Assembly: GCF_023746535.1 (NCBI RefSeq)
Contig: NZ_CP098747.1
Coordinates: forward strand, 1,060,364-1,124,363
DNA from: Sneathiella marina
Lineage (GTDB): Bacteria > Pseudomonadota > Alphaproteobacteria > Sneathiellales > Sneathiellaceae
Direction: 5' to 3'
DNA: 64,000 nucleotides
Position numbers and translations under genes: made by a program. Shown piece after piece: positions 44,745 through 55,293 of the stretch; the first letter of the stretch is position 1, and every line of letters begins with the position of its first letter. The notes under the pieces are model-generated. The model was not told the DNA's origin and did not search any database. It was given only the letters and a program-made list of their open reading frames with translations.

Positions 44745-46652
44745 ATGGCCACTTATGAAGAAGACTATCAGCGTTCTTTGCAAGACCCGAACGGGTTTTG
44801 GGGAGAGGCAGCCTCGGACATAAGCTGGTATAAACCCTGGACGACTGTTCTCAACGATACCAATCCACCCTTTTATAAATGGTTCGAGGGTGGGGAGCTC
44901 AACACTTGTTACAATTGCCTCGATCGGCATGTTGAGGAAGGGCGAGGTGATCAACATGCGTTGATATACGACAGCCCCATGACGAACCAGGTCAAGAAAT
45001 TTACGTATCGCGAACTTACAGAAATCGTTGCTCGATTTGCTGGGGGACTAGCAAGTCTTGGTGTCACTAAGGGCGATAGGGTTTTGATCTATATGCCAAT
45101 GGTACCTGAAGCACTTGTCGCGATGCTTGCCTGTGCGCGATTAGGGGCGGTACATTCTGTGGTATTTGGGGGATTTGCACCCAAAGAGCTGGCCACACGG
45201 ATTGACGATGCAAAACCTGTTTGCATCATAGCGGGATCGTGTGGCTTGGAACCGGGAAGAATTGTCGAGTATAAGCCTTTACTAGACGAAGCCTTTGAGA
45301 TGTCGACACATAAGCCTTCGAGCAGTGTGATTCTGCAGCGATCAGAATGTGTAGCGTCCATGGTCGAGGGGCGTGACCATGATTGGCAGGAGTTAGTGGC
45401 GGCTTCAGAACCTGTTGACTGTGTACCTGTTGCGGCGACAGATCCTCTTTACGTCCTTTATACATCAGGGACTACGGGTATTCCCAAAGGAGTGGTCCGT
45501 GACAATGGGGGACATGCGGTAGCCCTGAAATGGTCCATGAAATATGTTTATGACATCAATCCCGGAGAAGTCTTTTGGGCTGCATCGGATGTTGGCTGGG
45601 TTGTAGGGCATTCCTACATCGTATATGCCCCATTGTTGCATGGCTGCACGACAATTTTGTTTGAAGGGAAGCCCGTTGGGACACCGGATGCGGGCACTTT
45701 CTGGAGAGTTATTCAAGATCATAAAGTTAAAGCGTTGTTTACAGCGCCGACTGCGTTTCGCGCGATCAAGCAGTATGACCATGAGGCGAAACTGCTTGCG
45801 AACTACGATCTCAGTAACTTTAAAACTCTGTTTCTCGCAGGAGAACGTGCAGACCCCGATACCATTATCTGGGCTCAGGATGCCTTGAAAGTACCTGTTA
45901 TTGACCATTGGTGGCAAACGGAATCGGGCTGGCCAATCGGGGCTAACTGTATGGGGTACGGAATGAAACCTGTTAAGCTGGGAAGTCCCACTTTACCAGT
46001 GGCCGGATATGACATTCGAATTATTGATGAAGAAGACGCATTTTCAGAAAAAGCAACCGGTGATATTGGTGTGATCGCAATTAAGCTACCTCTACCTCCG
46101 GGCACGTTGCCGACGTTATGGCACAACGACCAAGGTTATATCAATTCTTACCTAAGTGATATTCCCGGATACTATAAAACGGGCGACGCTGGTTATGTAG
46201 ATGAAGATGGGTATCTCTTTATCATGGCGCGGACGGACGATATTATCAATGTCGCAGGTCACCGGCTTTCAACTGGCGGCATGGAAGAGGTTTTGGCGGG
46301 TCACAAGGACGTCGCGGAATGTGCGGTTATCGGCGTACAAGACGAGCTAAAAGGACAAGCGCCGATGGGGTTTGTCGTGTTGAATATTGGTGTGAATCGT
46401 GACCATGAAGATCTAAAGAAGGAACTCGTAGGACTTGTCAGAGAAAAAATTGGCCCCGTCGCAGCGTTCAAGATTGCGCTGGTCGTTGCCCGATTGCCAA
46501 AAACGCGTTCCGGTAAGATATTGAGAGGTGTCATGCGAAAAGTGGCGGACGGCGAAGACCTTATAGTTCCGGCAACAATCGACGATCCCTCCATAGTAAC
46601 AGAAATTGCTGATGTCCTTGCGACAGTCGGCTATCCCATAGCAAAAAAGTAA
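44745..46652 (+). CDS. prpE: Propionyl-CoA synthetase
   Basis: PrpE activates propionate to propionyl-CoA. The 635-residue ANL enzyme has the P-loop LYTSGTTGIPKGVVRDNGGH, the PrpE-typical AASDVGWVVGHSYIVYAPLLHG, A5 DHWWQTESGWPIG, and the hinge RTDDIINVAGHRLSTGGMEEVL with the acetylatable C-terminal Lys in LPKTRSGKILRGVMR. This separates it from acetyl-CoA synthetase. It is followed after 14 bases by an SDR, probably cotranscribed. Confidence 0.95.
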   Translation: MATYEEDYQRSLQDPNGFWGEAASDISWYKPWTTVLNDTNPPFYKWFEGGELNTCYNCLDRHVEEGRGDQHALIYDSPMTNQVKKFTYRELTEIVARFAGGLASLGVTKGDRVLIYMPMVPEALVAMLACARLGAVHSVVFGGFAPKELATRIDDAKPVCIIAGSCGLEPGRIVEYKPLLDEAFEMSTHKPSSSVILQRSECVASMVEGRDHDWQELVAASEPVDCVPVAATDPLYVLYTSGTTGIPKGVVRDNGGHAVALKWSMKYVYDINPGEVFWAASDVGWVVGHSYIVYAPLLHGCTTILFEGKPVGTPDAGTFWRVIQDHKVKALFTAPTAFRAIKQYDHEAKLLANYDLSNFKTLFLAGERADPDTIIWAQDALKVPVIDHWWQTESGWPIGANCMGYGMKPVKLGSPTLPVAGYDIRIIDEEDAFSEKATGDIGVIAIKLPLPPGTLPTLWHNDQGYINSYLSDIPGYYKTGDAGYVDEDGYLFIMARTDDIINVAGHRLSTGGMEEVLAGHKDVAECAVIGVQDELKGQAPMGFVVLNIGVNRDHEDLKKELVGLVREKIGPVAAFKIALVVARLPKTRSGKILRGVMRKVADGEDLIVPATIDDPSIVTEIADVLATVGYPIAKK

Positions 46653-46666
46653 TTGAGGAAATGACC

Positions 46667-47437
46667 ATGCGGTTGAAAGACAAGGTTGCAATTGTAACTG
46701 GTGCCGCCCAAGGGATCGGTTACAGTATCGCCCAACGTTATTTGGCGCAGGGAGCAATAGTCTACGTAGCAGATATAGATGGAGCAGCAGCAACAAGCGC
46801 AGCGGAAAAACTGGGATCGTCAGCGATTCCCGTGATTTGTGATGTCTCTAAAAAATCCGAGTGTGTTGCACTGGTCGAAAAAGTTATGAATGATCAGGCG
46901 CGTGTCGATATCCTGGTCAATAATGCCGGCATTCTTCGTACAGGAGATGTGCTGGAAATTTCTGAGGAAGATTTTGATGCTGTGTTGGGCGTTAATCTCA
47001 AAGGTGCTTTTTTGCTTAGCCAAGCTGCTGGTAAAGTAATGGTTAATCAGGAAGGCGGCGGCAGTATCATCAATATGTCTTCGGTAAACTCACTTCTGAC
47101 CATTCCGAATATTCTGCCATACAACGTGTCGAAGGGTGGTTTGAATCAATTAACACGCGTTATGGCAGTCTCTCTAGCTCAACGCGGCGTAAGGGTTAAT
47201 GCGATAGGGCCTGGCTCGATCGCTACCGATATGTTGAACCAGGTGATGGAGGATGAAGCAGCCCGTCATGCAATCCTATCGAGAACGCCTATGGGCCGAA
47301 CAGGAAAACCCGAGGAAATAGCCGACGTTGCATTATTCCTGGCAACCGATGAAAGTTCATATATTACGGGACAGGTTATTTATGCGGATGGTGGACGATT
47401 GGGACTTAACTACACATCTCCGGTACCTGAAGCTTGA
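46667..47437 (+). CDS. Short-chain dehydrogenase (SDR, classical)
   Basis: The 256-residue protein has the nucleotide-binding TGAAQGIG, the NNAG motif, the catalytic Ser and YNVSK, and the late GRTGKPEEIADVALFLATDESSYITGQVIYADGG (about residues 210-244). These are typical of glucose-1-dehydrogenase or 3-oxoacyl-ACP-reductase-like SDRs. A GAGGA is one base before the ATG at 46661 and seven bases before the ATG at 46667, so the second is preferred. Substrate unknown. Its stop (TGA) directly abuts the convergent Hpt gene stop. Confidence 0.9.
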   Translation: MRLKDKVAIVTGAAQGIGYSIAQRYLAQGAIVYVADIDGAAATSAAEKLGSSAIPVICDVSKKSECVALVEKVMNDQARVDILVNNAGILRTGDVLEISEEDFDAVLGVNLKGAFLLSQAAGKVMVNQEGGGSIINMSSVNSLLTIPNILPYNVSKGGLNQLTRVMAVSLAQRGVRVNAIGPGSIATDMLNQVMEDEAARHAILSRTPMGRTGKPEEIADVALFLATDESSYITGQVIYADGGRLGLNYTSPVPEA

Positions 47438-47935
47438 TCAGCCCTTGCATATTGTAACAACATTGGCATTTTCCAGTGCCGTCAAAAGCTTTATCGATCG
47501 CGGATCATTCGGACTTCCAACATGATTTGCGACTGACCAGCTTAGAATGTCAACATGCGCATTTATGAATTCCAGGTTTAACGCTTCGACTTCGATAGCG
47601 TTACCTGTCAGCAGACAAATTTTCTCCCCAACCAAGCTGATCAGAGGATAGTCGAACGATCCACCCATTCCTTTTAGATCGTGGCAATGATTGAAGATAA
47701 TATCACGATCTAAGAATGTTCCTGTGTTTTCAGCGAGGGCCTGCCAAGATTTTTTAATTTCTTTGATACTATCAGCAGCACCAATCAGAAATTTTTCTGC
47801 CAGAGCATGCATATTTTGCTCTGATCGTTTTTCGATTTCGTCGAACGAGATACCGGTATCCTGTTCAACTTTTGTTTGCAGCCGATCCGGCGGCCGATGA
47901 ATTTCATAGTCGCCTTTATTTTCTATTTTGACCAT
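47438..47935 (-). CDS. Hpt (histidine phosphotransfer) domain protein
   Basis: The 165-residue protein holds an Hpt helix bundle with the phospho-acceptor His85 in CHDLKGMGGSFDYPLI. Typical Hpt features, such as the HxLKG core and the following hydrophobic helix LVGEKICLLT, are present. It has no kinase domain. The ATG at 47935 has AAGG six bases upstream; a TTG at 47950 is in frame but weak. It follows a stand-alone receiver gene on the same strand, so the two probably form a phosphorelay pair. Confidence 0.87.
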   Translation of the reverse strand: MVKIENKGDYEIHRPPDRLQTKVEQDTGISFDEIEKRSEQNMHALAEKFLIGAADSIKEIKKSWQALAENTGTFLDRDIIFNHCHDLKGMGGSFDYPLISLVGEKICLLTGNAIEVEALNLEFINAHVDILSWSVANHVGSPNDPRSIKLLTALENANVVTICKG

Positions 47936-47990
47936 GAGGTGCCTTGACAAAAAACATAAAACTTAGTGGAAAACATAAGTCAGAGTACTT

Positions 47991-48476
47991 TTACTCCCGC
48001 CTTTCAAGGCCTTCATATCCACGCATTGCACGGCGTCGATCAGGCCCTAAAAACTCATCAGCCTTTATAAATGGTCGTGGGTTTTCGACCATCCACACCA
48101 AACGATCATATAAAGACCCGACGGATGCTGGTTTCGCCAGAAACTCAGTGGCTCCGACATTTCTTGCTTTAATGACAGTATCAATTTCAGTTTGTCCCGA
48201 TAGAACGAGAATTGGTACATAAGGGTCACAGCCATCTTCACCCCTACGAATTCGCTCAATAAGTTCAAAGCCGTCCAATGATGCCATTTTCAGATCTGTG
48301 ATTAAGATGTCAGGTTGCTTCTTTTTCATCATTTTAAGTGCATTGTTCGCGTTGAGGCAGCCTCGGAAATTAGTAATGTCCATCGCCTGCAGCAAGTGCT
48401 TTACGATTAAATGCATGTTCTTGTTGTCATCAACAAACAAGATATCAAGCTTCTTGAAATTGTAGTTTTTCGCCAT
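47991..48476 (-). CDS. Stand-alone response regulator receiver (CheY-like)
   Basis: The 161-residue protein has a receiver domain: the acidic pair Asp16-Asp17 (FVDDNKN), phospho-acceptor Asp61 (ILITDLKM), Ser93 (LSGQTE) and Lys115 (FLAKPAS). A C-terminal extension holds an RRR and an ERR cluster, but no DNA-binding domain. It lies 55 bases upstream of an Hpt protein gene on the same strand. Function in a phosphorelay is inferred; the cognate kinase is not in this window. Confidence 0.9.
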   Translation of the reverse strand: MAKNYNFKKLDILFVDDNKNMHLIVKHLLQAMDITNFRGCLNANNALKMMKKKQPDILITDLKMASLDGFELIERIRRGEDGCDPYVPILVLSGQTEIDTVIKARNVGATEFLAKPASVGSLYDRLVWMVENPRPFIKADEFLGPDRRRAMRGYEGLERRE

Positions 48477-48694
48477 CAAAAACCCATCGCGCTATTCAAT
48501 TACCAATTACTATTTTTTCAATACGTGGAATTGTAGTTGAAAATTGTTAATTCTTCACAAACGCAAAATTGTTTTATAGATGATATGTATTAGTCAAAAT
48601 TGTAAGATTCTGAAGGTCAGCGATGCCCCGCTCATAAATTGGTGGAACTCGCATTGCAAGCCGTAAGGAGTTTAACGAAAAATGGAGATGGAGA

Positions 48695-49081
48695 ATGCCT
48701 AAAGCCATAAATATTCAGGCTGAATTGGCGTCATTGACGCACTTGAGAAATCGACAAAAAGATATGCCGGAGGATGTTGTTGGAGACGCCTTTGCCAGAT
48801 TGGCAGAATATGATGAAGGCGCTGTTTTTACAGGAAGTTTTGATGGTGAAAGCCCTTGGGAGCGTCACACTAAGGGCGATGAGTTGGTCCACGTGTTGGC
48901 AGGACAAACCCAGTTGACTATTTTAGGGGAGGAAGGGGAAGATGTTCTGGAACTGCAAGCCGGTATGCTTACGGTTGTACCAAAGTCATGCTGGCACCGA
49001 TTTAAGTCACCTGAAGGTGTCACGTTATTGACTGTTACCCCCCAGCCTACAGATCATTCATCCGCAGAGGATCCGCGTTAA
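48695..49081 (+). CDS. Cupin-domain protein
   Basis: The 128-residue protein has a single cupin barrel with the two conserved motif regions: HTKGDELVHVLAGQTQLTI (metal-binding His and Glu region) and VVPKSCWHRFKSPEGVTLLTV. Cupins of this size are sugar isomerases, dioxygenase-like or regulatory; no further assignment is possible. An unrelated RidA gene starts just beyond on the other strand. Confidence 0.8.
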   Translation: MPKAINIQAELASLTHLRNRQKDMPEDVVGDAFARLAEYDEGAVFTGSFDGESPWERHTKGDELVHVLAGQTQLTILGEEGEDVLELQAGMLTVVPKSCWHRFKSPEGVTLLTVTPQPTDHSSAEDPR

Positions 49082-49088
49082 GAAGATT

Positions 49089-49472
49089 TTATGCAACAGC
49101 GATAGCTTCGATCTCAAGCAACCAGGAAGTGTCAAAAATACCGGCAATAATAACAGTAAGTGCAGGCTTGTGTTCCCCCAATGCAGTGGCGCGGGCTCTC
49201 CTGTTAAGAAGGGCATATTTTCGATCCGACAGAAAAGTTGTAACTTTAACCAGATTATCAATATCCATATTAGCTGCTGATAACTGTGCCTTGATATTGT
49301 CCCAGGCAACTTGCGCTTGATCGTCAAAACTGACCGGGATTTTTCCATCGACTGTGACCGGGATTTGGCCACTAATATATAGGGTGCGATTACCATCAAT
49401 TACTTCACGCGCCTGAGCATAGCCTCCGGCTGCGACAGGAGCGTGTTCTGAGTTGATTTCGCGCGACTTCAT
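49089..49472 (-). CDS. RidA/YjgF-like deaminase family protein
   Basis: The 127-residue protein resembles the RidA family: AVAGGYAQAREVIDGNRTLYISGQIPV at the start, VAWDNIKAQLSAANMDIDNLVKVTTFLSDRK (about residues 49-79) and ALLNRRARATALGEHKPALTVI. It ends LLEIEAIAVA, with a Glu in the usual end segment. RidA hydrolyses reactive enamine/imine intermediates. The substrate-Arg of typical RidA is not evident in the usual context, so a distinct Rid subfamily is likely. Confidence 0.8.
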   Translation of the reverse strand: MKSREINSEHAPVAAGGYAQAREVIDGNRTLYISGQIPVTVDGKIPVSFDDQAQVAWDNIKAQLSAANMDIDNLVKVTTFLSDRKYALLNRRARATALGEHKPALTVIIAGIFDTSWLLEIEAIAVA

Positions 49473-49512
49473 AGCATTTCTCCCTAGAATTGGCGTATTA
49501 AAGCAGAAAACA

Positions 49513-49546
49513 GCAAAGCCTTCCCATAATACTGGAAAGGCTTTGC
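49513..49546 (-). terminator. Intrinsic terminator after greA
   Basis: On the minus strand GCAAAGCCTT pairs with AAGGCTTTGC, extended by a few bases, around a short loop, then TGTTTTCTGCTTT. It lies 24-57 bases after the greA stop. Confidence 0.75.
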
Positions 49547-49569
49547 CAGAAAACTTAGTTTAATGAAAT

Positions 49570-50046
49570 CTAATCTACATACGTAACTTCGACGATTTCA
49601 TATGCCTTCGATCCGCCGGGCGTAGTCACTTCAATGCTATCGCCCTGTTCTTTTCCAATCAAAGCCCGCGCAAGAGGTGCGGTAATCGAAAGTCGACCTT
49701 GTTCGATACTACTTTCATCTTCTCCAACAATTTGATACCTGGTTTCCTCATCAGTATCTTCGTCAGCCAGCAGGATTGTCGCACCAAACTTGACTTGATC
49801 TCCGGAAATCGAGGTAACATCAATGACTTCGGATCGGCCAAGCTTATCTGCAAGCTCGGCAATCCGGCCTTCGATCAGAGACTGTTGTTCTTTGGCGGCG
49901 TGATATTCGGCGTTTTCTGAAAGATCACCATGCTCACGTGCCGTTGCAATCGCCTGGATGATCGACGGGCGTGCATTGGACTTTAGCTCTTTCAGTTCAG
50001 CTTCAAGCCGAGTGAATCCAGCCGCTGTCATAGGTATTCTTTCCAT
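49570..50046 (-). CDS. greA: Transcription elongation factor GreA
   Basis: GreA stimulates transcript cleavage by RNA polymerase at arrested complexes. The 158-residue protein has the N-terminal coiled coil ([14 protein letters not shown], then [27 protein letters not shown] about residues 30-56) with the acidic tip DLSENAEY, and the C-terminal FKBP-like domain ([30 protein letters not shown]). It follows carB on the same strand by 96 bases. Confidence 0.97.
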   Translation of the reverse strand: MERIPMTAAGFTRLEAELKELKSNARPSIIQAIATAREHGDLSENAEYHAAKEQQSLIEGRIAELADKLGRSEVIDVTSISGDQVKFGATILLADEDTDEETRYQIVGEDESSIEQGRLSITAPLARALIGKEQGDSIEVTTPGGSKAYEIVEVTYVD

Positions 50047-50142
50047 TGTCTTCTCAAATCACGTGTTACACGCAATAGCCTTATGTTTCGCCTAGCCAAA
50101 AAGGCGACTTGATTAATATCTCATATAACAGTTGTCAAGGAA

Positions 50143-53100
50143 TTAAGAATAGGATTGAAGTGGCTTAACTTCAAGAGTTCCTGTTTTTATTTTTTCAATA
50201 GCCATCACGGTAGCATGTGCGCCAGCAACGGTTGTTGAATAGGGAGTTTTCATCATGAGCGCTGTATTCCGGATGTCGTAACTGTCCCGCAATGCCTGTG
50301 CACCTTCTGTTGTATTAAAGACCATGGCGATATCGCCATTTTTCATATCATCTACAATATTTGGCCGGCCTTCCATGACTTTATTGACGCGCTTGACCTT
50401 TAGGCCTTGGGCATTCAAAAACTCAGCTGTTCCTCCAGTGGAGACAATATCAAATCCAAGATCGATGAGTTTTGCAACTGCATTCTTGATTGCTCCTTTA
50501 TCCAGATCCTTGACCGATACGAAAATGGTCCCGGTTGTTGGTAATTTGACGCCAGCAGCAATCTGGGATTTAAGAAAAGCAGAGCCAAAATCGGAATCTA
50601 TGCCCATAACTTCGCCCGTGGACCGCATTTCGGGCCCAAGGACAACATCGACACCGGGAAAACGGGTAAAAGGAAAAACCGCTTCTTTGACAGTTACGTG
50701 ATCAAGCGCCCGATACTCCAAATTGAAAGCAGACAGACTTTCACCAGCCATTATTCGAGCCGCAATTTTTGCAATCTGATAATTGATACTTTTCGCAACG
50801 AACGGCACGGTACGGCTGGCTCTTGGGTTAACTTCGAGGATAAAAATTACATCGTCCTTGATGGCAAATTGGACGTTCATCAATCCAATAACATTTAATG
50901 CCAGTGCCATTGCTTCAGTTTGACGCTTAATTTCTGAAATAAGAGTATCGGAAAGCGTATGAGGCGGAAGGGAGCATGCGCTGTCTCCTGAATGAATGCC
51001 CGCTTCCTCGATATGCTCCATAATCCCAGCAACAAAAACTGATTTACCGTCACACAGGCAATCAACATCCACTTCAATGGCATTCTGTAAATATCCATCG
51101 ACAAGTACAGGATTGTCGCCTGAGACTTGAACCGCCTCGCGCATATAGCGATCGAGTGATTCAGCATCCCTGACAATTTCCATACCACGGCCGCCTAGAA
51201 CATAAGAAGGGCGAACGACGACCGGAAACCCTATTCTTTCGGCAATGGTAAAAGCCTCGGGAACAGAGCGAGCAATTCCGTTTTCTGGCTGCTTCAAATT
51301 CAGTTTGTGCAAAAGCTGTTGAAATCGTTCGCGGTCTTCCGCCAAATCGATCGCGTCCGGTGTTGTTCCCAGGATTGGAACACCAGCCGCTTCCAGACCA
51401 GCCGCCAATTTGAGGGGGGTTTGGCCCCCGAATTGTACAATCACCCCATGTAATGTGCCGTTGCTTTGCTCTTTTCGTATGATGGCTAGCGTATCTTCAA
51501 CTGTTAAGGGCTCAAAATACAGCCGATCAGAGGTGTCGTAGTCTGTCGAAACTGTTTCCGGGTTACAATTGACCATTATAGTTTCATAGCCGGTTTCGGA
51601 CAGAGCATAAGCAGCATGTACACAGCAATAGTCAAACTCGATCCCTTGACCAATCCGATTTGGCCCGCCGCCGAGAATGATGACCTTCTTTGTGTCCGTC
51701 GGGTCTGCTTCGCATACGGCCGGGTCCCATTCATTTCCTTCATAAGTGGAGTACATATAAGGTGTTTGAGAGGGAAACTCCCCCGCGCAGGTGTCGATAC
51801 GCTTAAACACTGGATGAATGTCAAATTTCTCACGTGCCGCATATACATGGGCTTCTTTAGTTCCCGCAAGCTCTGCAAGCCGGCTGTCACTGAAGCCCAT
51901 TGACTTCAATTTCAGCAATCCGCCTTTTGTAGTTGGGATACCGGAGTCTTTAACGGCAGCCTCCAGAGCGACAATTTCTTGAATTTGAGAGAGGAACCAG
52001 GGTTCATATTTACTTGCTGCCCGTACTTCTTCCAGTGTTAAACCTTCACGGAAGGCCTGAGCTATACTTAATAATCGATCAGGTGTCGGGTAAGCCAGGA
52101 TCGCTTGAATACGTTGCTTGTCTGCCGGCTCCTCTCCTGGGCCGGCAAAGATCTGCTCATTTAACCCGGTTAGTCCGGTTTCAAGCGACCGCAATGCCTT
52201 TTGTAGACTTTCTGCAAAAGTCCGGCCAATGGCCATTGCTTCTCCAACTGATTTCATTGCTGTGCCAAGTTTTGGCTCGGCGCCGGCAAATTTTTCAAAT
52301 GTAAAGCGCGGGATTTTTGTCACGACATAGTCGATGGTTGGTTCGAACGATGCAGGTGTCACGCCGGTGATGTCATTGTCCAATTCGTCCAATGTGTAGC
52401 CGATTGCCAGCTTTGCCGCTATTTTGGCTATGGGAAAGCCTGTTGCCTTCGATGCCAATGCACTTGAACGCGAAACCCGAGGGTTCATTTCAATGATGAT
52501 AAGCCGGCCATTTTCCGGATTGACGGCAAACTGAACATTGGATCCACCAGTTTCAACTCCGATTTCACGCAAGACCGCGATAGAGGCATTCCGCATCAAT
52601 TGATATTCTTTGTCCGTCAAAGTCAGGGCAGGGGCGACGGTTATGGAATCTCCCGTGTGCACACCCATCGGATCAACATTCTCGATTGAACAGATAATGA
52701 TACAATTGTCCGCTTTATCCCGGACTACTTCCATTTCATATTCTTTCCAACCAACGATACTTTCTTCAACCAGGACTTCTGTGGTTGGTGACGCATCGAG
52801 GCCAGAGGCAATGATCGCTTCAAACTCTTCACGATTATAAGCAATCCCACCACCGGTACCGCCCAATGTGAAGGAAGGTCGGATAATACATGGGAGTTTT
52901 ACTTTTTCGAGGACCGTCCAGGCTTCTTCAAGGGAGTGAGCAACGCCGCTTACCGGCATATCAAGGCCAATTTTCAGCATTGCTGTTCTGAACTGATCCC
53001 GGTCTTCGGCTTTAGCAATGGCGTCACGGTTAGCGCCAATGAGCTGAACACCGAGCCGGTCAAGTGTGCCTCGTTCGGCTAACTCCAAAGCGGTATTCAG

Positions 53101-53385
53101 GGCCGTTTGCCCGCCCATGGTTGGAAGGATTGCATCGGGGCGTTCCTTTTCCAGAATTTTCTCAACAATGTCTGCGGTTATGGGCTCCACATAGGTTGCA
53201 TCGGCAAGCCCCGGATCCGTCATAATGGTCGCTGGGTTGGAGTTCACGAGAATGACGCGGTAGCCTTCTTCCTTCAGGGCCTTGCAAGCTTGGGTGCCGG
53301 AATAATCAAATTCGCATGCCTGTCCGATTATTATCGGGCCGGCACCAATGATCATGATGGATTTTATGTCGGTACGTTTAGGCAT
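50143..53385 (-). CDS. carB: Carbamoyl-phosphate synthase large subunit
   Basis: CarB uses ammonia from CarA, bicarbonate and two ATP for carbamoyl phosphate (pyrimidine and arginine synthesis). The 1080-residue protein has two ATP-grasp halves ([22 protein letters not shown] starts the second) and the C-terminal MGS-like regulatory domain ([25 protein letters not shown]). The open frame reaches a TTG at 53394, but the ATG at 53385 starts the standard [30 protein letters not shown]. The ATG overlaps the end of carA by eight bases. Confidence 0.97.
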   Translation of the reverse strand: MPKRTDIKSIMIIGAGPIIIGQACEFDYSGTQACKALKEEGYRVILVNSNPATIMTDPGLADATYVEPITADIVEKILEKERPDAILPTMGGQTALNTALELAERGTLDRLGVQLIGANRDAIAKAEDRDQFRTAMLKIGLDMPVSGVAHSLEEAWTVLEKVKLPCIIRPSFTLGGTGGGIAYNREEFEAIIASGLDASPTTEVLVEESIVGWKEYEMEVVRDKADNCIIICSIENVDPMGVHTGDSITVAPALTLTDKEYQLMRNASIAVLREIGVETGGSNVQFAVNPENGRLIIIEMNPRVSRSSALASKATGFPIAKIAAKLAIGYTLDELDNDITGVTPASFEPTIDYVVTKIPRFTFEKFAGAEPKLGTAMKSVGEAMAIGRTFAESLQKALRSLETGLTGLNEQIFAGPGEEPADKQRIQAILAYPTPDRLLSIAQAFREGLTLEEVRAASKYEPWFLSQIQEIVALEAAVKDSGIPTTKGGLLKLKSMGFSDSRLAELAGTKEAHVYAAREKFDIHPVFKRIDTCAGEFPSQTPYMYSTYEGNEWDPAVCEADPTDTKKVIILGGGPNRIGQGIEFDYCCVHAAYALSETGYETIMVNCNPETVSTDYDTSDRLYFEPLTVEDTLAIIRKEQSNGTLHGVIVQFGGQTPLKLAAGLEAAGVPILGTTPDAIDLAEDRERFQQLLHKLNLKQPENGIARSVPEAFTIAERIGFPVVVRPSYVLGGRGMEIVRDAESLDRYMREAVQVSGDNPVLVDGYLQNAIEVDVDCLCDGKSVFVAGIMEHIEEAGIHSGDSACSLPPHTLSDTLISEIKRQTEAMALALNVIGLMNVQFAIKDDVIFILEVNPRASRTVPFVAKSINYQIAKIAARIMAGESLSAFNLEYRALDHVTVKEAVFPFTRFPGVDVVLGPEMRSTGEVMGIDSDFGSAFLKSQIAAGVKLPTTGTIFVSVKDLDKGAIKNAVAKLIDLGFDIVSTGGTAEFLNAQGLKVKRVNKVMEGRPNIVDDMKNGDIAMVFNTTEGAQALRDSYDIRNTALMMKTPYSTTVAGAHATVMAIEKIKTGTLEVKPLQSYS

Positions 53386-54553
53386 GTTTATCAACCAGAT
53401 CTATAAACCGCTGAAAAAGGTAATGGCTGTCTTGTGGACCCGGGCTGGCCTCAGGATGATACTGGACGGAAAACACGGGCTTGCCGTCGATGCTCAGCCC
53501 CTCAACCACGCCATCGAATAATGACTTGTGCGTTTCAGTGACACCTTCCGGTAAACTGTCCCGAACAACGACGAAACCATGGTTCTGTGAAGTGATTTCA
53601 ACTTTACCCGTTGTCAAGTCCTTGACCGGTTGGTTCGCGCCGCGATGGCCTTGATGCATTTTTGTTGTGTCAGCGCCGAGAGCCAATGCCAGCATTTGAT
53701 GGCCAAGGCAAATACCAAACGTTGGTATCCCGCTTTCCACACATTCACGAATAACAGGAACAGCGTAAACGCCGGTCGCCGCTGGGTCTCCGGGGCCATT
53801 TGCCAGAAATATGCCGTCCGGGTTCAAGGTTGCAATATCCTGATAGCTTGCTGTCGCTGGAACAACAGTAATACGACATCCCAATTCCGCAAAACACCGC
53901 AATATATTGTGCTTGATACCGTAATCGATCGCGACAATGTGCCGACGCGGATTTGTCTGCGCTCCATAACCTTCTTTGATATCCCAATTGGATTCTGTCC
54001 AATCATAGGATTCTGTGCAGGAAACCTCTTTCGCGAGATCCATCCCTTCAAGGCCTGGCCATGCAGCAGCCTTAGCTTTCAGATCTTCCAGGTCAAATTT
54101 GCCATCTTTACTGTGGGCAATAACGCCATTTGGCGCCCCTGATTTTCGTACAATATGTGTCAGGCGTCTTGTGTCGACCCCGGAAATGCCGATTAGGTTT
54201 CGGGATTGCAACCAACCGTCCAAATGCCCCTTTGCCCGCCAGTTAGCTTCGTCAGTTATTTCTGCACGAATTATCAACCCATTTGCCGCGGCACCATGTG
54301 TTTCGATATCTTCGTCGTTGAATCCGACATTGCCGATATGGGGAAAGGTAAAGGTGATAAGCTGGCCTGCAAAGGACGGGTCTGTCAGGCTTTCCTGATA
54401 TCCTGTCATGGACGTGTTAAAACAAACCTCTCCGATCGTTTCACCTTCAATTCCGACGCCAAATCCATGAAAGATGCTGCCATCGCCGAGTACAAGGACG
54501 GCGGTGGCTGTCCGTTCAATATTTAAGTCCGTGGATTTGCTCGCATAAGACAT
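53378..54553 (-). CDS. carA: Carbamoyl-phosphate synthase small (glutaminase) subunit
   Basis: CarA hydrolyses glutamine and channels ammonia to CarB. The 391-residue protein has the N-terminal [38 protein letters not shown] (about residues 25-60) and a class I GATase domain with the nucleophile in [15 protein letters not shown] and the His/Glu pair in [11 protein letters not shown]. The open frame extends to 54688 with atypical sequence; the ATG at 54553 is the family start. It is followed by carB (8-base overlap). Confidence 0.96.
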   Translation of the reverse strand: MSYASKSTDLNIERTATAVLVLGDGSIFHGFGVGIEGETIGEVCFNTSMTGYQESLTDPSFAGQLITFTFPHIGNVGFNDEDIETHGAAANGLIIRAEITDEANWRAKGHLDGWLQSRNLIGISGVDTRRLTHIVRKSGAPNGVIAHSKDGKFDLEDLKAKAAAWPGLEGMDLAKEVSCTESYDWTESNWDIKEGYGAQTNPRRHIVAIDYGIKHNILRCFAELGCRITVVPATASYQDIATLNPDGIFLANGPGDPAATGVYAVPVIRECVESGIPTFGICLGHQMLALALGADTTKMHQGHRGANQPVKDLTTGKVEITSQNHGFVVVRDSLPEGVTETHKSLFDGVVEGLSIDGKPVFSVQYHPEASPGPQDSHYLFQRFIDLVDKHA

Positions 54554-54771
54554 GATGATAGGGACCCTCTCGCGGAAATTCCGCCGAGCCGTTTTACTTT
54601 GGCCAAATGTTGATATTTCCGCTGGAACATAGGGAGTTTGAGTGGGTCCGTCAAGTTTTCCGTTGCAAAAATTTCCCTTTAAAATCAATATGTTACAAAG
54701 AAAAATTGGTTTGCTAAAAAATCGGGTTTCAGTTAGTATTGCGCCTTTCTTTACAATAGATGTGTATGTAT

Positions 54772-55230
54772 ATGTTGCGAACCAATATCAAGTCGAACCT
54801 AAAAGACGCAATGAAATCAAAGGATAAGCGTAAGACTTCAACGTTACGTCTTATCATCGCAACCTTGCAAGACCGTGATTTGGCTGCTCGAGATAATGGG
54901 GCAGAAGAAGGAATCACAGAGGATGAGATTCTTCAAATGCTGACAACTATGGTTCGCCAACGAAAAGAGTCGATTTCAGCTTATGAAAAAGGTGGGCGGA
55001 TTGATTTGGCGACTTCGGAGCAGGAGGAAATAGAGATAATCTCTGATTTCTTGCCGAAGCAATTCGATGAGGAAGAAATCAGAAACGCAGTTAAAGAAAT
55101 TATAGCGGAGATCGATGCGCAAGGCCTCAAGGACATGGGGAAGACCATGGCGACATTGAAGGGAAAATACGCAGGCTGTATGGATTTTTCGATCGCGAGC
55201 TCCATTGTTAAAGAGACCTTGGGCGCGTAG
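54772..55230 (+). CDS. GatB/YqeY domain protein
   Basis: The 152-residue protein has the YqeY fold: IKSNLKDAMKSKDKRKTSTLRLIIATLQDRDLA, then EILQMLTTMVRQRKESISAYEKGGR and LPKQFDEEEIRNAVKEI, closing with MGKTMATLKGKYAG. Such proteins share the tail domain of GatB and are thought to bind tRNA or assist aminoacylation. Upstream ATGs in frame at 54760 and 54766 have no good ribosome-binding site either. It precedes dnaG-rpoD, the typical alphaproteobacterial order. Confidence 0.92.
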   Translation: MLRTNIKSNLKDAMKSKDKRKTSTLRLIIATLQDRDLAARDNGAEEGITEDEILQMLTTMVRQRKESISAYEKGGRIDLATSEQEEIEIISDFLPKQFDEEEIRNAVKEIIAEIDAQGLKDMGKTMATLKGKYAGCMDFSIASSIVKETLGA

Positions 55231-55293
55231 TCAAGTAAGGTCATTGTCTATTGCCTTGTCAATTGGTGACCTTTAACGGGTGTGGGAGAATAA

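Noticed and set aside
54554-54688. Upstream extension of carA
   Set aside because: The extra residues do not match CarA, and the standard start is the ATG at 54553.
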